Assembly: GCA_014529385.2 (NCBI GenBank)
Contig: CM043968.1
Coordinates: 7,083,648 to 7,147,647 of the forward strand
Origin: Adiantum capillus-veneris
Taxonomy: Eukaryota > Streptophyta > Polypodiopsida > Polypodiales > Pteridaceae
Length of the DNA: 64,000 bases
Direction of reading: 5' to 3'
A program made the position numbers and the translations under genes. A model generated the notes under the pieces. It did no database searches. It was not told where the DNA came from and was given only the letters and a program-made list of their open reading frames with translations. This document shows, in pieces, positions 33,436 to 49,733 of this stretch. Each line of letters opens with the position of its first letter. Position 1 is the first letter of the stretch.

Positions 33436-34640
33436 CTACTTCCACTTAACGCTATCATCCATTTGTATAGCTTCTTTGTGGCACATTGGCTCTCCACTGT
33501 CAGTGACCAAAATGTGGTGTATACCCGGCTCAAACTGCTCGGGCGCACGTGATACTCTCTCAGAGCGTCTTAGTGCCTGACTACTGGACTCTGCTCTCTC
33601 CGGAGCAATAGTAGTATCTTGCACTTGAGGAGTAGGTGCAACACTACTGAACTGAGTTGGTTCGGAGGCTACATCCTCAAAACAAACACGTCTGTACTCA
33701 ACATCTTTGATGGGCTTCTTGTGCATTTTTGATTCATTGAAAATCACATGTGAGCTACGAATGATTTTTTTTTTATTTTGGGTGCCAGAGACAATATCCC
33801 ATCTCTCCATTTGCACCATAGCTAATAAAAATGCATTTGTGTGATCTGAGATCTAAGTTTCAACGAAGTTCTTTGGGCACATGTGCATATGCCTCACATC
33901 CAAATACACGTAAATGCTCATAGCTTGGCCTTTTGCCAGTCCATAATTCCTCTAAAATTTTGAAATTCAAAGGAGAACTAGGTGACCTATTGATGATGTG
34001 CACTACTGTCAGAACAGCTTCCCCCCAAAACTCTGGAGTAAGCTTCGCCATAGACATCATAGAGATAACTCACTTTTGAATTGTACGAATTCATTCTTTC
34101 ATCTATCCCATTTTGTGCAGGTGTGTATGGAGCAGTAAACTACCGCCGAATGCCTCCTTCATTGCAAAAATCCTTGAACTCCGTGGAGACGTATTCTCCA
34201 CCATTGTCCGTGCGAAAAGCTTTGAGCTTTTTTTTTTATTGGTTCTCAACCATGGCGAGGAATTTTTGGAATGTCAAAAAGACTTCTTCCTTACTCTTAA
34301 AGAGATACACCCACACCTTTCTAGTAGAATCATCTATGAACGTGAGAAAGTAGTTCGCCCCCCCTAGAATTTTATGTGGCATTGGACCACACAAATCACT
34401 GTGCACCAAGTCTAGAGGTTCGCCTAGTTTCTTATTCAATGGCAAAGATGTCAATCTAGTCTGTTTTCCATATAGACAATGCTCACACAATGGAAAGTCC
34501 GTGTAATCTAACACAGGTAAGTAGCCAAAAATCTGAAGTGTTTTCATTCCTTTTTGGCTAATATGCCCTAGTCGGCTATGCCACAACTCAGTAGATGAGC
34601 TCGGAAACATAGATAGAGTTTTCGTCGACACTCGAAACAA
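33436..34640 (-). pseudogene. E6 integrase, decayed
   Basis: The zinc-binding GAG_pre-integrase part (ELWHSRLGHISQKGMKTL, with a later CEHC) starts near 34590. The core follows with VHSDLCGPM and FIDDSTRKVWVYLFKSKEEV, then RTDNGGEY near 34180 and PYTPAQNGIDERMNSY near 34110 (the final Glu lies in this motif). FWGEAVLTVVHIINRSPS follows (34060-33860). The stretch 33819-33436 is the usual variable region before reverse transcriptase. The gene order (integrase before reverse transcriptase) is diagnostic of copia. Stops and shifts are present. Confidence 0.87.
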
Positions 34641-35205
34641 ACAAAGAGTACAAGGATCCGTTTTTATTACCTTTCATCATGATAAGTTTGTTCTTGCGGA
34701 TCATCCAAGAACGATTACCAAAAACTGTAGTGTAGCCAAGATCATCCAATTGCCCTATAGAAAGCAAGGGTTTCGTAAGCTTGGACACATGTCTAACATT
34801 ATGCAGCACAAAAGTAGTGCCATTATGCATCTGAAGTTTCACATCACCAATGCAAATAATGTCAAGCTCATAGGAATCACCAAGCTTGACTATTCCATGC
34901 ATGGATGCATAAGAGGAAAACCACTCTCTATGCGGTGTGACATGAAAACTTGCACCAAAATCAAGAATCCAATTCTGTGCATAACCCTCATCCTGTGAAA
35001 CCAAAGAATCTGGAGTGAGATCTGAAGTGAAAATGAGAACATCTGAGGGATCTGTTGTCACCTTGGCATGAATCTCTGTGGGCATAATGAGCATCACTGG
35101 AGGAGGAGCATCCTCTAGTGCAGTGGTAGGTATGGGAGACTCAACAACATTGAGCTCTTCAATCTTTACCGTACTTTTGCCTTTGCCAGAATTATCCTTT
35201 TGCAT
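34641..35205 (-). pseudogene. E6 protease region, decayed
   Basis: One open frame of about 200 residues. The active site reads NWILDFGASFHVTPHREWF (near 34965-34915), D-F-G-A where copia usually has D-S-G/C-A, so activity is doubtful. The following region GDVKLQMHNGTTFVLHNVRH and LTKPLLSIGQLDDLGY is typical of copia between protease and integrase. Confidence 0.82.
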
Positions 35206-36024
35206 GTTTTTTTGATCTCTTAGGAAATTGAGACAATCCTTTTTGTAATGACCCTTCTTGTGGCAATAGTAACACTCGACATTTCTGGCATTGCGGTCTC
35301 TACTTTGGTTCCTGTGTCTGTTAGGACTACGAGGATTTCACTCTCTACTTTTTCTTTTGTATTCGTTCCTGTCACGGCCTCTTGCCTTTGTTGAACTGCC
35401 AGTCATATATGCATCTCCATGACTAGCACCATCGAGAGATTTACGGCGAATCTCTTCAGTGAGCAATGCATCTGTGACAGCATTGAACTCTAACTTGCCA
35501 TTCGGGGCCGAATTGCTAATGGCTGTGCAAAAGATATCCCATGAACCGGGTAGAGAGCATAACAAGAATATAGACTTGAGTTCATTGTCAAACTCCTTAA
35601 AGCCCTGAGATGTCAGCTGACTGAACAAGGAGTTGAACTCATTTAAGTGACCGAAAACTGTGCTACCTTCTTTCATGTTGAGCTTCATAAGCTTTTTCAT
35701 GAGAAAAACTTTGTTGGATGCACTTTTGCTCTCCCATGCTGAACATAAGCTATCCCAAAGTTCCTTGGTTGTTTTCTTCCCTATGATAGTGAAGAAGACT
35801 GACTCGGCTAGATGTAGACGTATCGTAGCCATGGCTTTTTTATCCAAAAGCTCCCATTGAGCTTGTGTATAATCATCATCCTCTGCGCTCTCTTTCAACG
35901 GTTCTGAGAGGCCTTTGTTTATCAAAACATCTTTCATGCGCTCTTTCCACATGGTGAAGTTGCTACCATCGAACTTTTGAATGAAATACTCTTCCTTTTT
36001 TGAAGAAGAAGCCATCACTGACAA
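35206..36024 (-). pseudogene. E6 gag (UBN2 type) and zinc knuckle
   Basis: The start at 36024 (MSVMASSSKKEEYFIQKFDG) leads into a 228-residue frame with the copia Gag core (SNFTMWKERMKDVLINKGL, LWDSLCSAWESKSASNKVFL). The frame stops at 35338. The zinc knuckle CYYCHKKGHYKKDC lies just beyond, near 35280-35240. Gag would form the RNA-packaging particle. Confidence 0.87.
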
Positions 36025-38616
<2,592 letters not shown>

Positions 38617-38824
38617 TGTTGTGCACGTGTAGCACGTGTACAAAGTGTGTGCAAGAGAGGGGAAGAAGTGCATGGGGAAGGGGATGATACACAGACAGCC
38701 TTTGTTTGGGTTGGTGGAGAAGAAAGAGAAGAGTCAACCCTCTCTCTTTTTCTCCCTATATTGATTAGGTGAAATCAAGTGTACAAGGGTGGTTTCCCAC
38801 GGCCACCTGGCCTACACCCCAACA
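38617..38824 (-). repeat. E6 5' LTR
   Basis: 208-bp direct repeat of 31672-31878, starting TGTTGTGCACG and ending ACACCCCAACA, followed by the target duplication ATTGG. Confidence 0.94.
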
Positions 38825-39135
38825 ATTGGGACAGGGATCTATAATCTTGATTGAGAAGGACTTAGTTCAAGGTACACCATTGGGAACTATAGTCTTAATA
38901 ATGGAGTCTTTTGAGGCTTTCCTTTGGCTTAACCATTATTGAGCTATGAGCAAGCTCAATAGGAACCATAATCAACCGAGCAATGTTAGACCCTCTCCAC
39001 TAGTCTTTGCAATCAACAGACTCTAAACCATGGGTGTGGATGCTTGAGAACTAATTTTCAAAGGTAAATAAGAGTAGCAACTCAGGTTTTGAGGGTACCA
39101 AAGCACAAAGTAATCTATACATAAGTTTTATTAGC

Positions 39136-40436
39136 ATGGCTAACAATAACCAAGAGAGTAGAATGAACATCGATAACTTTGATTTTGCACATGAAGGTGC
39201 TAATGATGATGCCCACATGTTTGTTAATTACCTTGTTACTAGGTTACAACAAGCTATGGGCAACCCTGCAAGCCAAAGTTACTCAACAACTTTGTGCTTC
39301 TATGGGATTTCCCTTCCTCTCCAAGAGGAGAGAGAGCTTAGGAGAGGAGGAATCCAAAGAACAAGAAAGAAGTGAATCCCTAAGTTCCTTTGAAGATGTG
39401 GCTCCACGAAGACGACGGTCTAGATGGTCATCAACTTCTCCCAAGAGGAAACGGTTAACCCATAGTCCTTCTCCTTGTTAATCTAAAAGGGAAGAGAGGA
39501 AACAAAGGAAGAAAAAGGCAAGAAAGAGGTCACCCTCTTCTCCTTCTTCACCTTCCTCCTCTTTCGACAAAAGCACCAGCTATTCTCCTAGAGAATACAA
39601 GAGGAGAGGACATCGCAAAACTTATCTTGCATGGCGAAGGTCCTAAAATCTCAAGAAATTCAAGGAGGGAGAAAAGAGTATCTCTTTTCTCACCTATGAT
39701 GGCACCTTTGGTGCCACCGTCAAAGTATTGGCCTTCATCCAACAATTTGATGCGGCCTTTGGATACAAGGGCTTTATGGAGTCCTCCAAGCTACACCATG
39801 TAGCTATGCATTTCCGTACATCTTCTTGTCAATGGTGGGCTAGCCTTCGTGGCAATGATGAAGCCCCAAAGACATGGAAAACTCTATGATGTTCCGATGA
39901 AGCAATTCCTTGCAAGTGATACCAAATGGTGGACTTTGAAGCTGCTCTCCAATGAGTCTATCCACAAATATGTGGGAAGTTTTGGGATTTATATCTCAAG
40001 GCTACTGTCTTTTAAAATATAGACTTTGCCAAGAAAAAGCAACAATTCTATGCACGATTACCTGAAGAAATGACCGAGTATGTCAACTCTCAACGGCCTA
40101 GTTCTATAACCAAAGTAATCCACCACACTATGGTTGCTTCGTGCATCAATTTCCAACAAGGGGCTAGAAGGAATGCCAAGCCCATGAAGCAAAGTCAAAA
40201 GTGATGCAAAGGCAAAAAACAATGCCCAAAATTCTTCCCAAGGCAATTCCAACAACAACAAAAACAACAACAATCGGTCCAAGGAGAAGGGAGTTTACAA
40301 AGGTAAAAATAAACTCTCTCTTGAACAGCTAGAAGCTTTTTGTAAGGACCACAAATGCTTCAAGTGTGAGGAGCAAGGACATGGCTATTGTTCTTGCCCC
40401 AAAAGAAATGCCTGCAATGAGACTCCTAGAGCTTCA
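39136..40436 (+). pseudogene. E4 gag, decayed
   Basis: The start is MANNNQESRMNIDNFDF (39136), with a first frame to 39375 that then shifts. The capsid part reads TVKVLAFIQQFDAAFGYKGF and MHFRTSSCQWWASLRGNDEA near 39715-39870. A zinc knuckle CFKCEEQGHGYCSC lies near 40360-40400. Several stops and shifts are present. Confidence 0.8.
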
Positions 40437-40922
40437 ATGTTTGAAGCTCCAAAAGAGGATGCTCATTGCAAAGGATCACCTCTCTCCTATGCTTGGGGAA
40501 AGGTAAGGGAGCATGATGCCTTCATCTTGTTTGACCCAGGCTCTACTCACAACTTCATATCAATGGAGTTGGCCACTAAGTTGGGCATTCAAGCTTTCGA
40601 GATGGGAGATACTATAACTTTTGATGGAGCTTTCAAGCAAAAGAAAGCCTCTGTTACTCCCTTGATTGAGAAGTTGAGGCTTCATGTCCGAAGCTACGTC
40701 GACAAAGAAGACTTTTTCATCTCTCCTCTCCAACATGATGATGTTATCCTAGGGCCATGGCTCGACCGCATGGCTGCCAACATGAAGTTCCCTGAAGGGA
40801 GAATCTACTTCACCCATAGGGAAAAGAGCATGTATATAGATGCTAGTGAGTCCGGTCATACTATACCACTTGTAAATTCACCCACTTTTGATAAGTCAAT
40901 TAAAAGCTCGATTTTTATGTAA
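40437..40922 (+). pseudogene. E4 aspartic protease
   Basis: This open frame of 161 residues contains FILFDPGSTHNFISMELATK, the retropepsin loop with D-P-G-S, and VILGPWLDRMAANMKFPEGR near the C-terminus. It is open over its whole length but isolated by a stop from the frames on both sides. Its place between gag and reverse transcriptase is standard gypsy order. Confidence 0.82.
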
Positions 40923-41641
40923 CATGATTTTTGTCAAAGAATCCACTAATGACGCTAATGTTTTATCAAATGAAAATGGTAGGAATCAAGAAGAGCTAGA
41001 CTTGTCTACTTTTCTAAATGGATTCCAAGATGTTTTTATTGATGATATACCTATGGATTTACCTCCAAAACGAGGGGATGATGACCATCGAATTGAGCTA
41101 CTACCAGGAAGCTCACCGCCTAACAAGCCTCCTTATAGAGTTTCTCAAGCTCAACAAGAGGAGATTATGAGGCGAGTGCATGAACTGGTTGACAAGGGAT
41201 GGTGAGGCCTAGATCCTCTCCATTTTGTTCTCTAGTCCTTTTAGTGCATAAGAAAGATGGTACATACCGCATGTGTGTGGACTATCAAGCGCTAAACCAT
41301 CTCACTATCAAAAAAAGATTTCTTGTTCTGTTGATCAAAGATCCATTTGATAAGCTACAATGTTTGACCTACTTCAATAGGATTGACCCTAAAATGTGGC
41401 TATCATCAAATAAGGATAGTGAATGAAGATATCATGAAGATCACGTTCCGTACAACATTTGGTCTTTATGAATATCCTGTCTTGCCTTTTGGTTTGACAA
41501 ATGCTCCAACCACGTTCAATCGTTTAATGGAGAAAATATTTATACCCTACCGTATGTTTATTGAAGTGTTCTTCAATGTTATCATCATCTACTCAAAATC
41601 CATTGAGGAGCATACGCAACACCTCCATGTAATTTTGCAAG
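40923..41641 (+). pseudogene. E4 reverse transcriptase, 5' part (cut by E5)
   Basis: Three overlapping frames make up the fingers and palm: RIELLPGSSPPNKPPYRVSQ, LVHKKDGTYRMCVDYQALNH, and TFGLYEYPVLPFGLTNAPTT. The polymerase site reads FFNVIIIYSKS where the family has F-x-D-D-I-I-I-Y-S, so both catalytic Asp are lost. The reading ends at HLHVILQ, where E5 begins, and continues at 53443. Confidence 0.87.
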
Positions 41642-43929
<2,288 letters not shown>

Positions 43930-43945
<16 letters not shown>

Positions 43946-44293
43946 GCTAGATGCATTCATGCTTCTTGCCCTTCCTCTGCATCTCAGTAGTTGTGGAATT
44001 GGAGGGTTCTCCTCTTCTGGAATGTCTAGCATGAACTCTGGATCAAACCTAAGGAAATACCTCTTCAGCCTCACTCCATTGACTCTAGTGTTGTGAATTC
44101 TCCCATCTGCTTCCATCAGCTTATAGCTGCCGTTGTTATAGCGCCTTTTGACAATGAATGGTCCCTCTCATCAGGGTTGAAATTTCTTGTCCTTCCTGGT
44201 GTCAAATCTGTTGTCGTATCTCAATACTAGCATGCCTTTCTCCATGCCCTTTTCCTTAAGCCCTTGATTGAAGGTGAGCCGGCGTTGTTCTAC
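43930..44293 (-). pseudogene. E5 integrase C-terminal tail
   Basis: The fragment YNNGSYKLMEADGRIHNTRV and NGVRLKRYFLRFDPE (44130-44010) is the usual C-terminal end of Tat integrases. The frame then runs through the polypurine tract into the 3' LTR. Confidence 0.7.
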
Positions 44294-45056
44294 CTACGCT
44301 GTATAGTGATTGATTGCTTCTTCCCTATCTAGTTGGAGCCTTTCCAGATCTAGGATGTGGTTGCGGAGATTTACAATTGGGCGTTGTATCTGGCTAGCCA
44401 AGACTCGTAAGCTTGATATATGTACCTCAATGGGTAGAATTGCCTCCTTTCCGTAAACTAGATGGAAAGGGGTGAAACCTAATGATGTTCGAAACGTCGT
44501 TCGGTAGGCCCATAGAGCGGTCATGAGATGTTTATCCCAGTCTCCTGTGTGATTGTTCACCAGCTTTGTGATGATTTTGCAGATCATTCCATTTACCTTT
44601 TCTACTAGGCCATTACACTGTGGATAGTATGGTGTGGAATGTCGGCGTGTGATGCCTAACTTTTTCATCAGTTCTCCCACTAGATTGCCTCTGAAACCTG
44701 GTCCCCTATCTGATATTATCTCAAGAGGAGTGCCAAAACGGTAGTAGATGTGCTCAAATAAAAACTTTTCTACCTCTTGGGCTGTGATGCGGGTGGTGGT
44801 TGTTGCTTCTGCCCATCGGGTCATGTAATCTACACCCACTATAATGTACAGCTTACCCGATTGGGCCCTTGGTAAAGGACCGATTGCATCTATTCCCCAT
44901 TTCTCAAATGGACCATATGAGATGATAGGAGTCTGTGCTCATAGGTTAGTGTGCGATCATTGGCCACTTGACAGGCATTGCATGTTTTACACCAATGATG
45001 TACATCCCTGTTTAGACTAGGCCAAGAGTATCCTACCTATAGAATCTTCCTACCAG
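44294..45056 (-). pseudogene. E5 integrase core, decayed
   Basis: The frame 44839-44294 (181 residues) contains VDYMTRWAEA, EIISDRGPGFRG and YPQCNGLVEKVNG, which supply the three acidic residues of the D-D-E core, then WAYRTTFRTSLGFTPFHLVY and ILPIEVHISSLRVL. The HHCC region (SSCHDGVCGGHFALDITGRK, then CKTCNACQ) lies upstream, about 45105-44970, separated by stops. Integrase inserts the DNA copy into chromosomes. Confidence 0.87.
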
Positions 45057-45720
45057 TGATATCTAAAGCAAAATGACCGCCACATACGCCATCATGGCAA
45101 CTTGAAATTACCTCTGTGATCTCACTGGAGGTGGGCACTCGCCTGAGGCTTTGATCCTTGCCCTTACAATACAAGTGGTCGTTTACAAGGCGGTATCTGG
45201 TAGCCTTCCTTACTAGCCACTGTTTCTGGCCTTTGATGTACCCTTTTGGACATTCTCTTGTATTTAGAAAGCTAATGATATCAGTCATAGCATCACTACC
45301 TTGAAAGAGGGGTAGTTTCAGTTTGATTGCTCCTACGGGAACGTCTTGTATTCTTTCCTTGGCTAGAGCATATGCCTCCTGATTTTTTGTCCTGGGGACA
45401 TGAAATAATTGCACTGCTTCAAACTTCCTTAACTTGGCGTAGTTGACCAAGTAAAACCTGATTTTTACAAACCCAAGTGTCGTTTATCTGCCTTATCAAA
45501 AGCAAAGCATCACCAAACACATTTAGGCGTTGAATTCCTTGTGAAATACAATGTTCTAACCCAAGAATTAAAGCTGCATACTCTGCTTTGTTGTTGGAGT
45601 GGGAGTGTAATAGCTACCCGCTGGAGAATACCCTTTCCTGTTGCTCATTAAAAATGACTATGCCAGCTGCACACTGGTCCACTGTTCTTTTGTATGCTCC
45701 GTCAAAGAAAGAGAGTGAGC
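45057..45720 (-). pseudogene. E5 second RNase H (Tat-type), decayed
   Basis: After the first RNase H comes another RNase H fold: SLSFFDGAYKRTVDQCAAGI (first Asp), SNNKAEYAALILGLEHC (Glu) and LNVFGDALLLIRQIN (Asp), from about 45720 to 45480. The end is VPRTKNQEAYALA, in which the last acidic residue is replaced by Tyr. Tat-lineage elements are known to carry such an additional archaeal-type RNase H. Stops and one shift break it. Confidence 0.78.
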
Positions 45721-46387
45721 TCTTTCTAGCTTAGAACTTTCTACCATTGGTGTTTCTTCTTTTGCTTCCGTGTTGACCTTCAGCTTCTTCTCATAGTGGT
45801 GATGGGTAAGAATACCCGCTAGACTAGACCTGGTGGAGTTTTCTACTTGCGTGGTGTAGTCAAACTCTTGTAATCTAACCAGCCATTTAGAGATCCTAGA
45901 TGAGACATCCATGTGTCGCATTACCTATGGAATGACCTCCTCCATTGTCGGAATTACAAAGGGTCTAGGAAGAAGATAGGAGCGGAACTTTGTGGTAGCA
46001 AACATTAATGCAAGAACCATGTGTTTTACTTCGGTGAATCCCTTTTCTGATGGGGTCATGACATGACTAGAGAAGTAAATAAGGACGCATGAAAGAAGTT
46101 TGGGGGTCCTTTTGCATTAGTATGGCTGCGAGTATATCACTTCCTACACTGGGGTTCACATAAAATGGCTCGTCCCACTTGGGGGGTGAAATGGGGCGAA
46201 GCGTGGCTAGGATTAACTTTACCTCGATAAATTGCTGCTCATTTTCTTCACTCCATGAGAAGACATCCCTTTGGGCAACTTTTTGTAGAGGGAGAACCAC
46301 TTGAGATAGCAAGTGAATGAACCTGCTTAAGTATCTTACCTTCTGAAGGAAAGAAATTAACTTCCTAGCGGTGGTGGGTGATGACAA
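45721..46387 (-). pseudogene. E5 first RNase H and connection domain, decayed
   Basis: ARKLISFLQKVRYLSRFIHL and FSWSEENEQQFIEVKLIL are the connection region. PFYVNPSVGSDILAAILMQK is the start of the classical gypsy RNase H. The part ISKWLVRLQEFDYTTQVENS (45921-45658 frame) is its end. Confidence 0.82.
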
Positions 46388-47438
46388 AGATACCAGAGCT
46401 TAAATCTTGCTAGGGTCAGCCTCAATCCCTTTTGCTGAAATTACATGGCCAAGGAGAGTAACTTTGCTTTCACCAATGTGACACTTATCCATGTTGAGCT
46501 GGCCACCCAAGGTTTGCAGCCTGGTTAAGCCATCATAGACTTTTCTTAAATGGAGGGCTCGTGAACTATAGATGCAAAAATCATCTATGAAAACCCGTAT
46601 TGACGTTCCAAAGTAGGGTTGGAAGACAAAAGTCACATATCGTTGAAATGTGGCCGGAGCATTGGTGAGGCCAAAGGCATCACTCTGTAAGCAAAGCATC
46701 CCCAAGGTGTAATGTAGGTTGTCTTCGTCTGGTCTTCTTCCGCAATGCTAATCTGAAAGTATCCTGAGTAGCCATCCCATACTGTATAGCGCTCATGACC
46801 TGCCACTTCATTGAGAATTTCATCTTGGAATGGTTGGAAGACAAAAGTCACATATCGTTGAAATGTGGCCGGAGCATTGGTGAGGCCAAAGGCATCACTC
46901 TGTAAGCAAAGCATCCCCAAGGTGTAATGTAGGTTGTCTTCGTCTGGTCTTCTTCCGCAATGCTAATCTGAAAGTATCCTGAGTAGCCATCCCACACTGT
47001 ATAGCGCTCATGACCTGCCACTTCATTGAGAATTTCATCTTGGAATGGGAGGGGAAAGTGATCCCTCTTTGTGGTTGCATTGAGAGGTTTATAGTCCACA
47101 CAGACTCTCCACTTGCCATTCTTCTTCGGTGTGACTACTACTGGGGAGACCCATTCTGAGTCTTCGACGGGGTAGATGAAACCTGCTTGTAGCAAACTCC
47201 TCACTTCTTTAAGTAGTGCCTCTTGTTGGATTACCCCAAGTCTTCTGAGATTTTGCACCACGGGTTTACTGCCTTCCTTGAGTTTTATGTGGTGTTGTAC
47301 TATTGTGATTCCTGTGATCTTATCATAGCCATCAATAAGCAGTGTAGTGAAATTACCTAGCATGCAGACATATTCCTTCCTTTCTTCATCGGTTAACTCA
47401 TTTGAGAGCATCCGATGTAACTTACTTGCATCCTCCAA
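46388..47438 (-). pseudogene. E5 reverse transcriptase with internal duplication
   Basis: The first frame (47438-46848) has KWRVCVDYKPLNATTKRDHF and YTVWDGYSGYFQISIAEEDQ. The second (46705-46400) has AFGLTNAPATFQRYVTFVFQ and the active site RVFIDDFCIYSS, with both Asp intact. A 215-bp tandem duplication lies between them and shifts the frame. Confidence 0.88.
46617..47048 (-). repeat. 215-bp tandem duplication in E5 reverse transcriptase
   Basis: 46617-46833 and 46832-47048 are nearly identical (I see one difference, CCCATACTG against CCCACACTG), with a GG microhomology at the junction. 215 is not divisible by three. The near identity means it arose late, probably after insertion. Confidence 0.92.
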
Positions 47439-47491
47439 GGATTGCGTACCTGATGGTTCCTCTCAGTTTGTCGGGGGTGCTTCAGATTGTG

Positions 47492-48277
47492 TCAATCTTT
47501 TTGGGTCTTTAAGGATGACCCCATCACTTCGATGCTACTGTCACTCTCATCAGTTGTGGTTTTCTCTTCTCCTGAGGTAGACGAATAGTCGCTAGTGGAC
47601 TCATCTTCTAAAGCCTCCAAGATCATGTTTCGTTGCTTCCTAGTCCTCATGTCGTAGAATATGGACTTCCCTTTAGCATCCTTCATATGAATCATTTCGG
47701 TGCTCCTGTCTTGCTTAGCTTCCATAGCCATGAGCCATGGTCTCCCAAGAATGATAGGGTAGCCCTCCCCTTTGTGTGGCATGAAAAAGATGTATAGCTC
47801 CACTTCTGTATTGAATGTTTTTACTTTGACCGCATTCACAATGCCTACGCATCTCACTCTTACGTTATTTGCCATTTTGGCTCGGCAGGGTGCCAGCCTA
47901 CTCACCTCTAGACCTAGATGGTGCATCATTTTCTCACTCATGATGCATATTTGCACGCCACCATCTATGTAGACGTTTGAGATTCGTTGCCCCTTGATGT
48001 GGGCATCCATAGTTGGTAGGATGTTGTCGAGATCCCTCCCAAAGATATCCCCAGTTGTCCTTGGTCTTGATTTCCTGGTACTCACCATCTTTGTCCATTG
48101 CCTCCTCATTCTTGGTGCAAGGTGGAGTAATTGGGGCCAAGTTATCTTCGGGACCTGCATCAACACATCCTGAACCAAGTCATAGGGTTTAGCATACTCA
48201 CCTAGTGAGAAATCCACGATGTCTATCTTCCGTCGCGGTTTAGCTGCTTGCTTGCTAGACTCGGCCTTCCCTTTCAT
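47492..48277 (-). pseudogene. E5 protease region
   Basis: This open 261-residue frame has the retropepsin loop NVYIDGGVQICIMSEKMM (D-G-G for D-G/S-A or D-T-G), then GEGYPIILGRPWLMAMEAKQ and a Ser/Thr/Glu-rich tail. It is open across its length but is flanked by stops. Its role is polyprotein cleavage. Confidence 0.82.
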
Positions 48278-49410
48278 TTTCTATTCTCTTTGAGAGGCTT
48301 CCTCGTGCCTGGCACGCTTCACTCCCATAACATCCACTTCTTCTACTTTTGCCTTCCGTTTGTGCTTCTCTTGAACTGGTTCTTCTACCTTTGCCTTTGC
48401 TTTAGCTTCCAAGCTAACAACACTCACCGCTTGGTTTACAGCAGGTGGTGGGGGTAGTGGTGGAATAAGAGGTTGCGGTGGTGGTTGTTGTTGTACAGGT
48501 GGTCAAAGGATCTGGACCGGTGGAATTGGTCCTGGTTGCCTGGTTGGTGGTGGTCTTGCCCTTGGCGGAGAGATCTGATTTTGTCTCCCTCCTCTATTGA
48601 AATTCTTCCTCCTTGGATGTGGACAGTAGTACATACCATGGCCATCTTTCCCGCAATTGTAGCAGTGGTACTCTTGGTTTTGCCTTTGTTGTCCTCTTCC
48701 TTGTTCTCCATTTCTGACAGGTGCATGCCCTTGCTGCACCACATGCACGGATAAACTCTCTAGCTGGGTAGTGATGCGACTCAGCAGGTCTTGCTGCTCT
48801 TCTGATGCCTCTTGTGACTGGGCTCTATGAGCGGCTGTTGCAGTCACTGGGGTTAGTCGGATCGAGCTTGATTCCTCTGACTCGTTTACTCTTGCTTGCA
48901 TGCGTAGATTCTTGTCTTTAAGGTGGGCTACTTCTACTGCCAACTCATATGTTGCAGGAAACCTTCCCTTCACCTTCTCCTTAAGCGGCGACCACATGCC
49001 AGCAATGAAACGGTCCTTCTTTAGGAATTAGGCGCTACTTTGCCTTTCTCCAATGATGCAACCCATCTCTCCCATAAGTCCACAAACTTGGACTCGTAGG
49101 TGGCATACTCTAGAAGACCTCCTTGCTTCATTTCTGTCATTAGCTGCCATAGCTTTTCCAAGGTTGTGCCTCCACCAAACCTCTTCACAAAGGGAACACG
49201 TAACACATCCCATGCATTTTTGGTAGCTTAGGGCAAAGCATTGTACCAAGACTTGGCCTCTACTTTCATCAGTAGAGGAAAAATTCGAAGCCGTGAGGCA
49301 TCGTCATCCTTGTTGGAAACCACACAAGCGACGTCGAAATCATCTAGAAAGTCGGTGGTGAGATCTTCTCCCTTCTTTCCACTGAACGTGGGGAAAGAAA
49401 CACTTGCCAT
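48278..49410 (-). pseudogene. E5 gag, decayed
   Basis: The start MASVSFPTFSGKKGEDLTTD (49410) leads into a capsid domain (EAKSWYNALP, FVKRFGGGTTLEKLWQLMTE, LLEYATYESKFVDLWERWV), which continues in frame to 49021 with one stop. A shift leads to 48997-48503 with KEKVKGRFPATYELAVEVAH and the zinc knuckle CYNCGKDGHGMYYC (about 48665-48620). Confidence 0.85.
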
Positions 49411-49733
49411 GGTAGTAACTCAGGAAATTACAAACTTTTTTTTATTAACAACAGTAGCAGCTCATAGCGGCTTTTTACAGAGTCGGGTGGATAGATTAAA
49501 ACAAGATAAAGATAGAAACATTGAAGGAGTAGTGGTAATCCAGTATGGGGAGAATGATAGGGCTTGGGGAATTAAGGATTCCTCCTAGCACCACCGCACC
49601 GAATAGATACATGATCTTCTCTTGGTAGAAGATTTTCCAATCTACATAAATATTCACATGCATATGCTGCAGGAATCTAAACGGGAATGTTGTCGGTCCG
49701 TTTTCCATCATGCACAGAGGGTGGAGTACTTAC

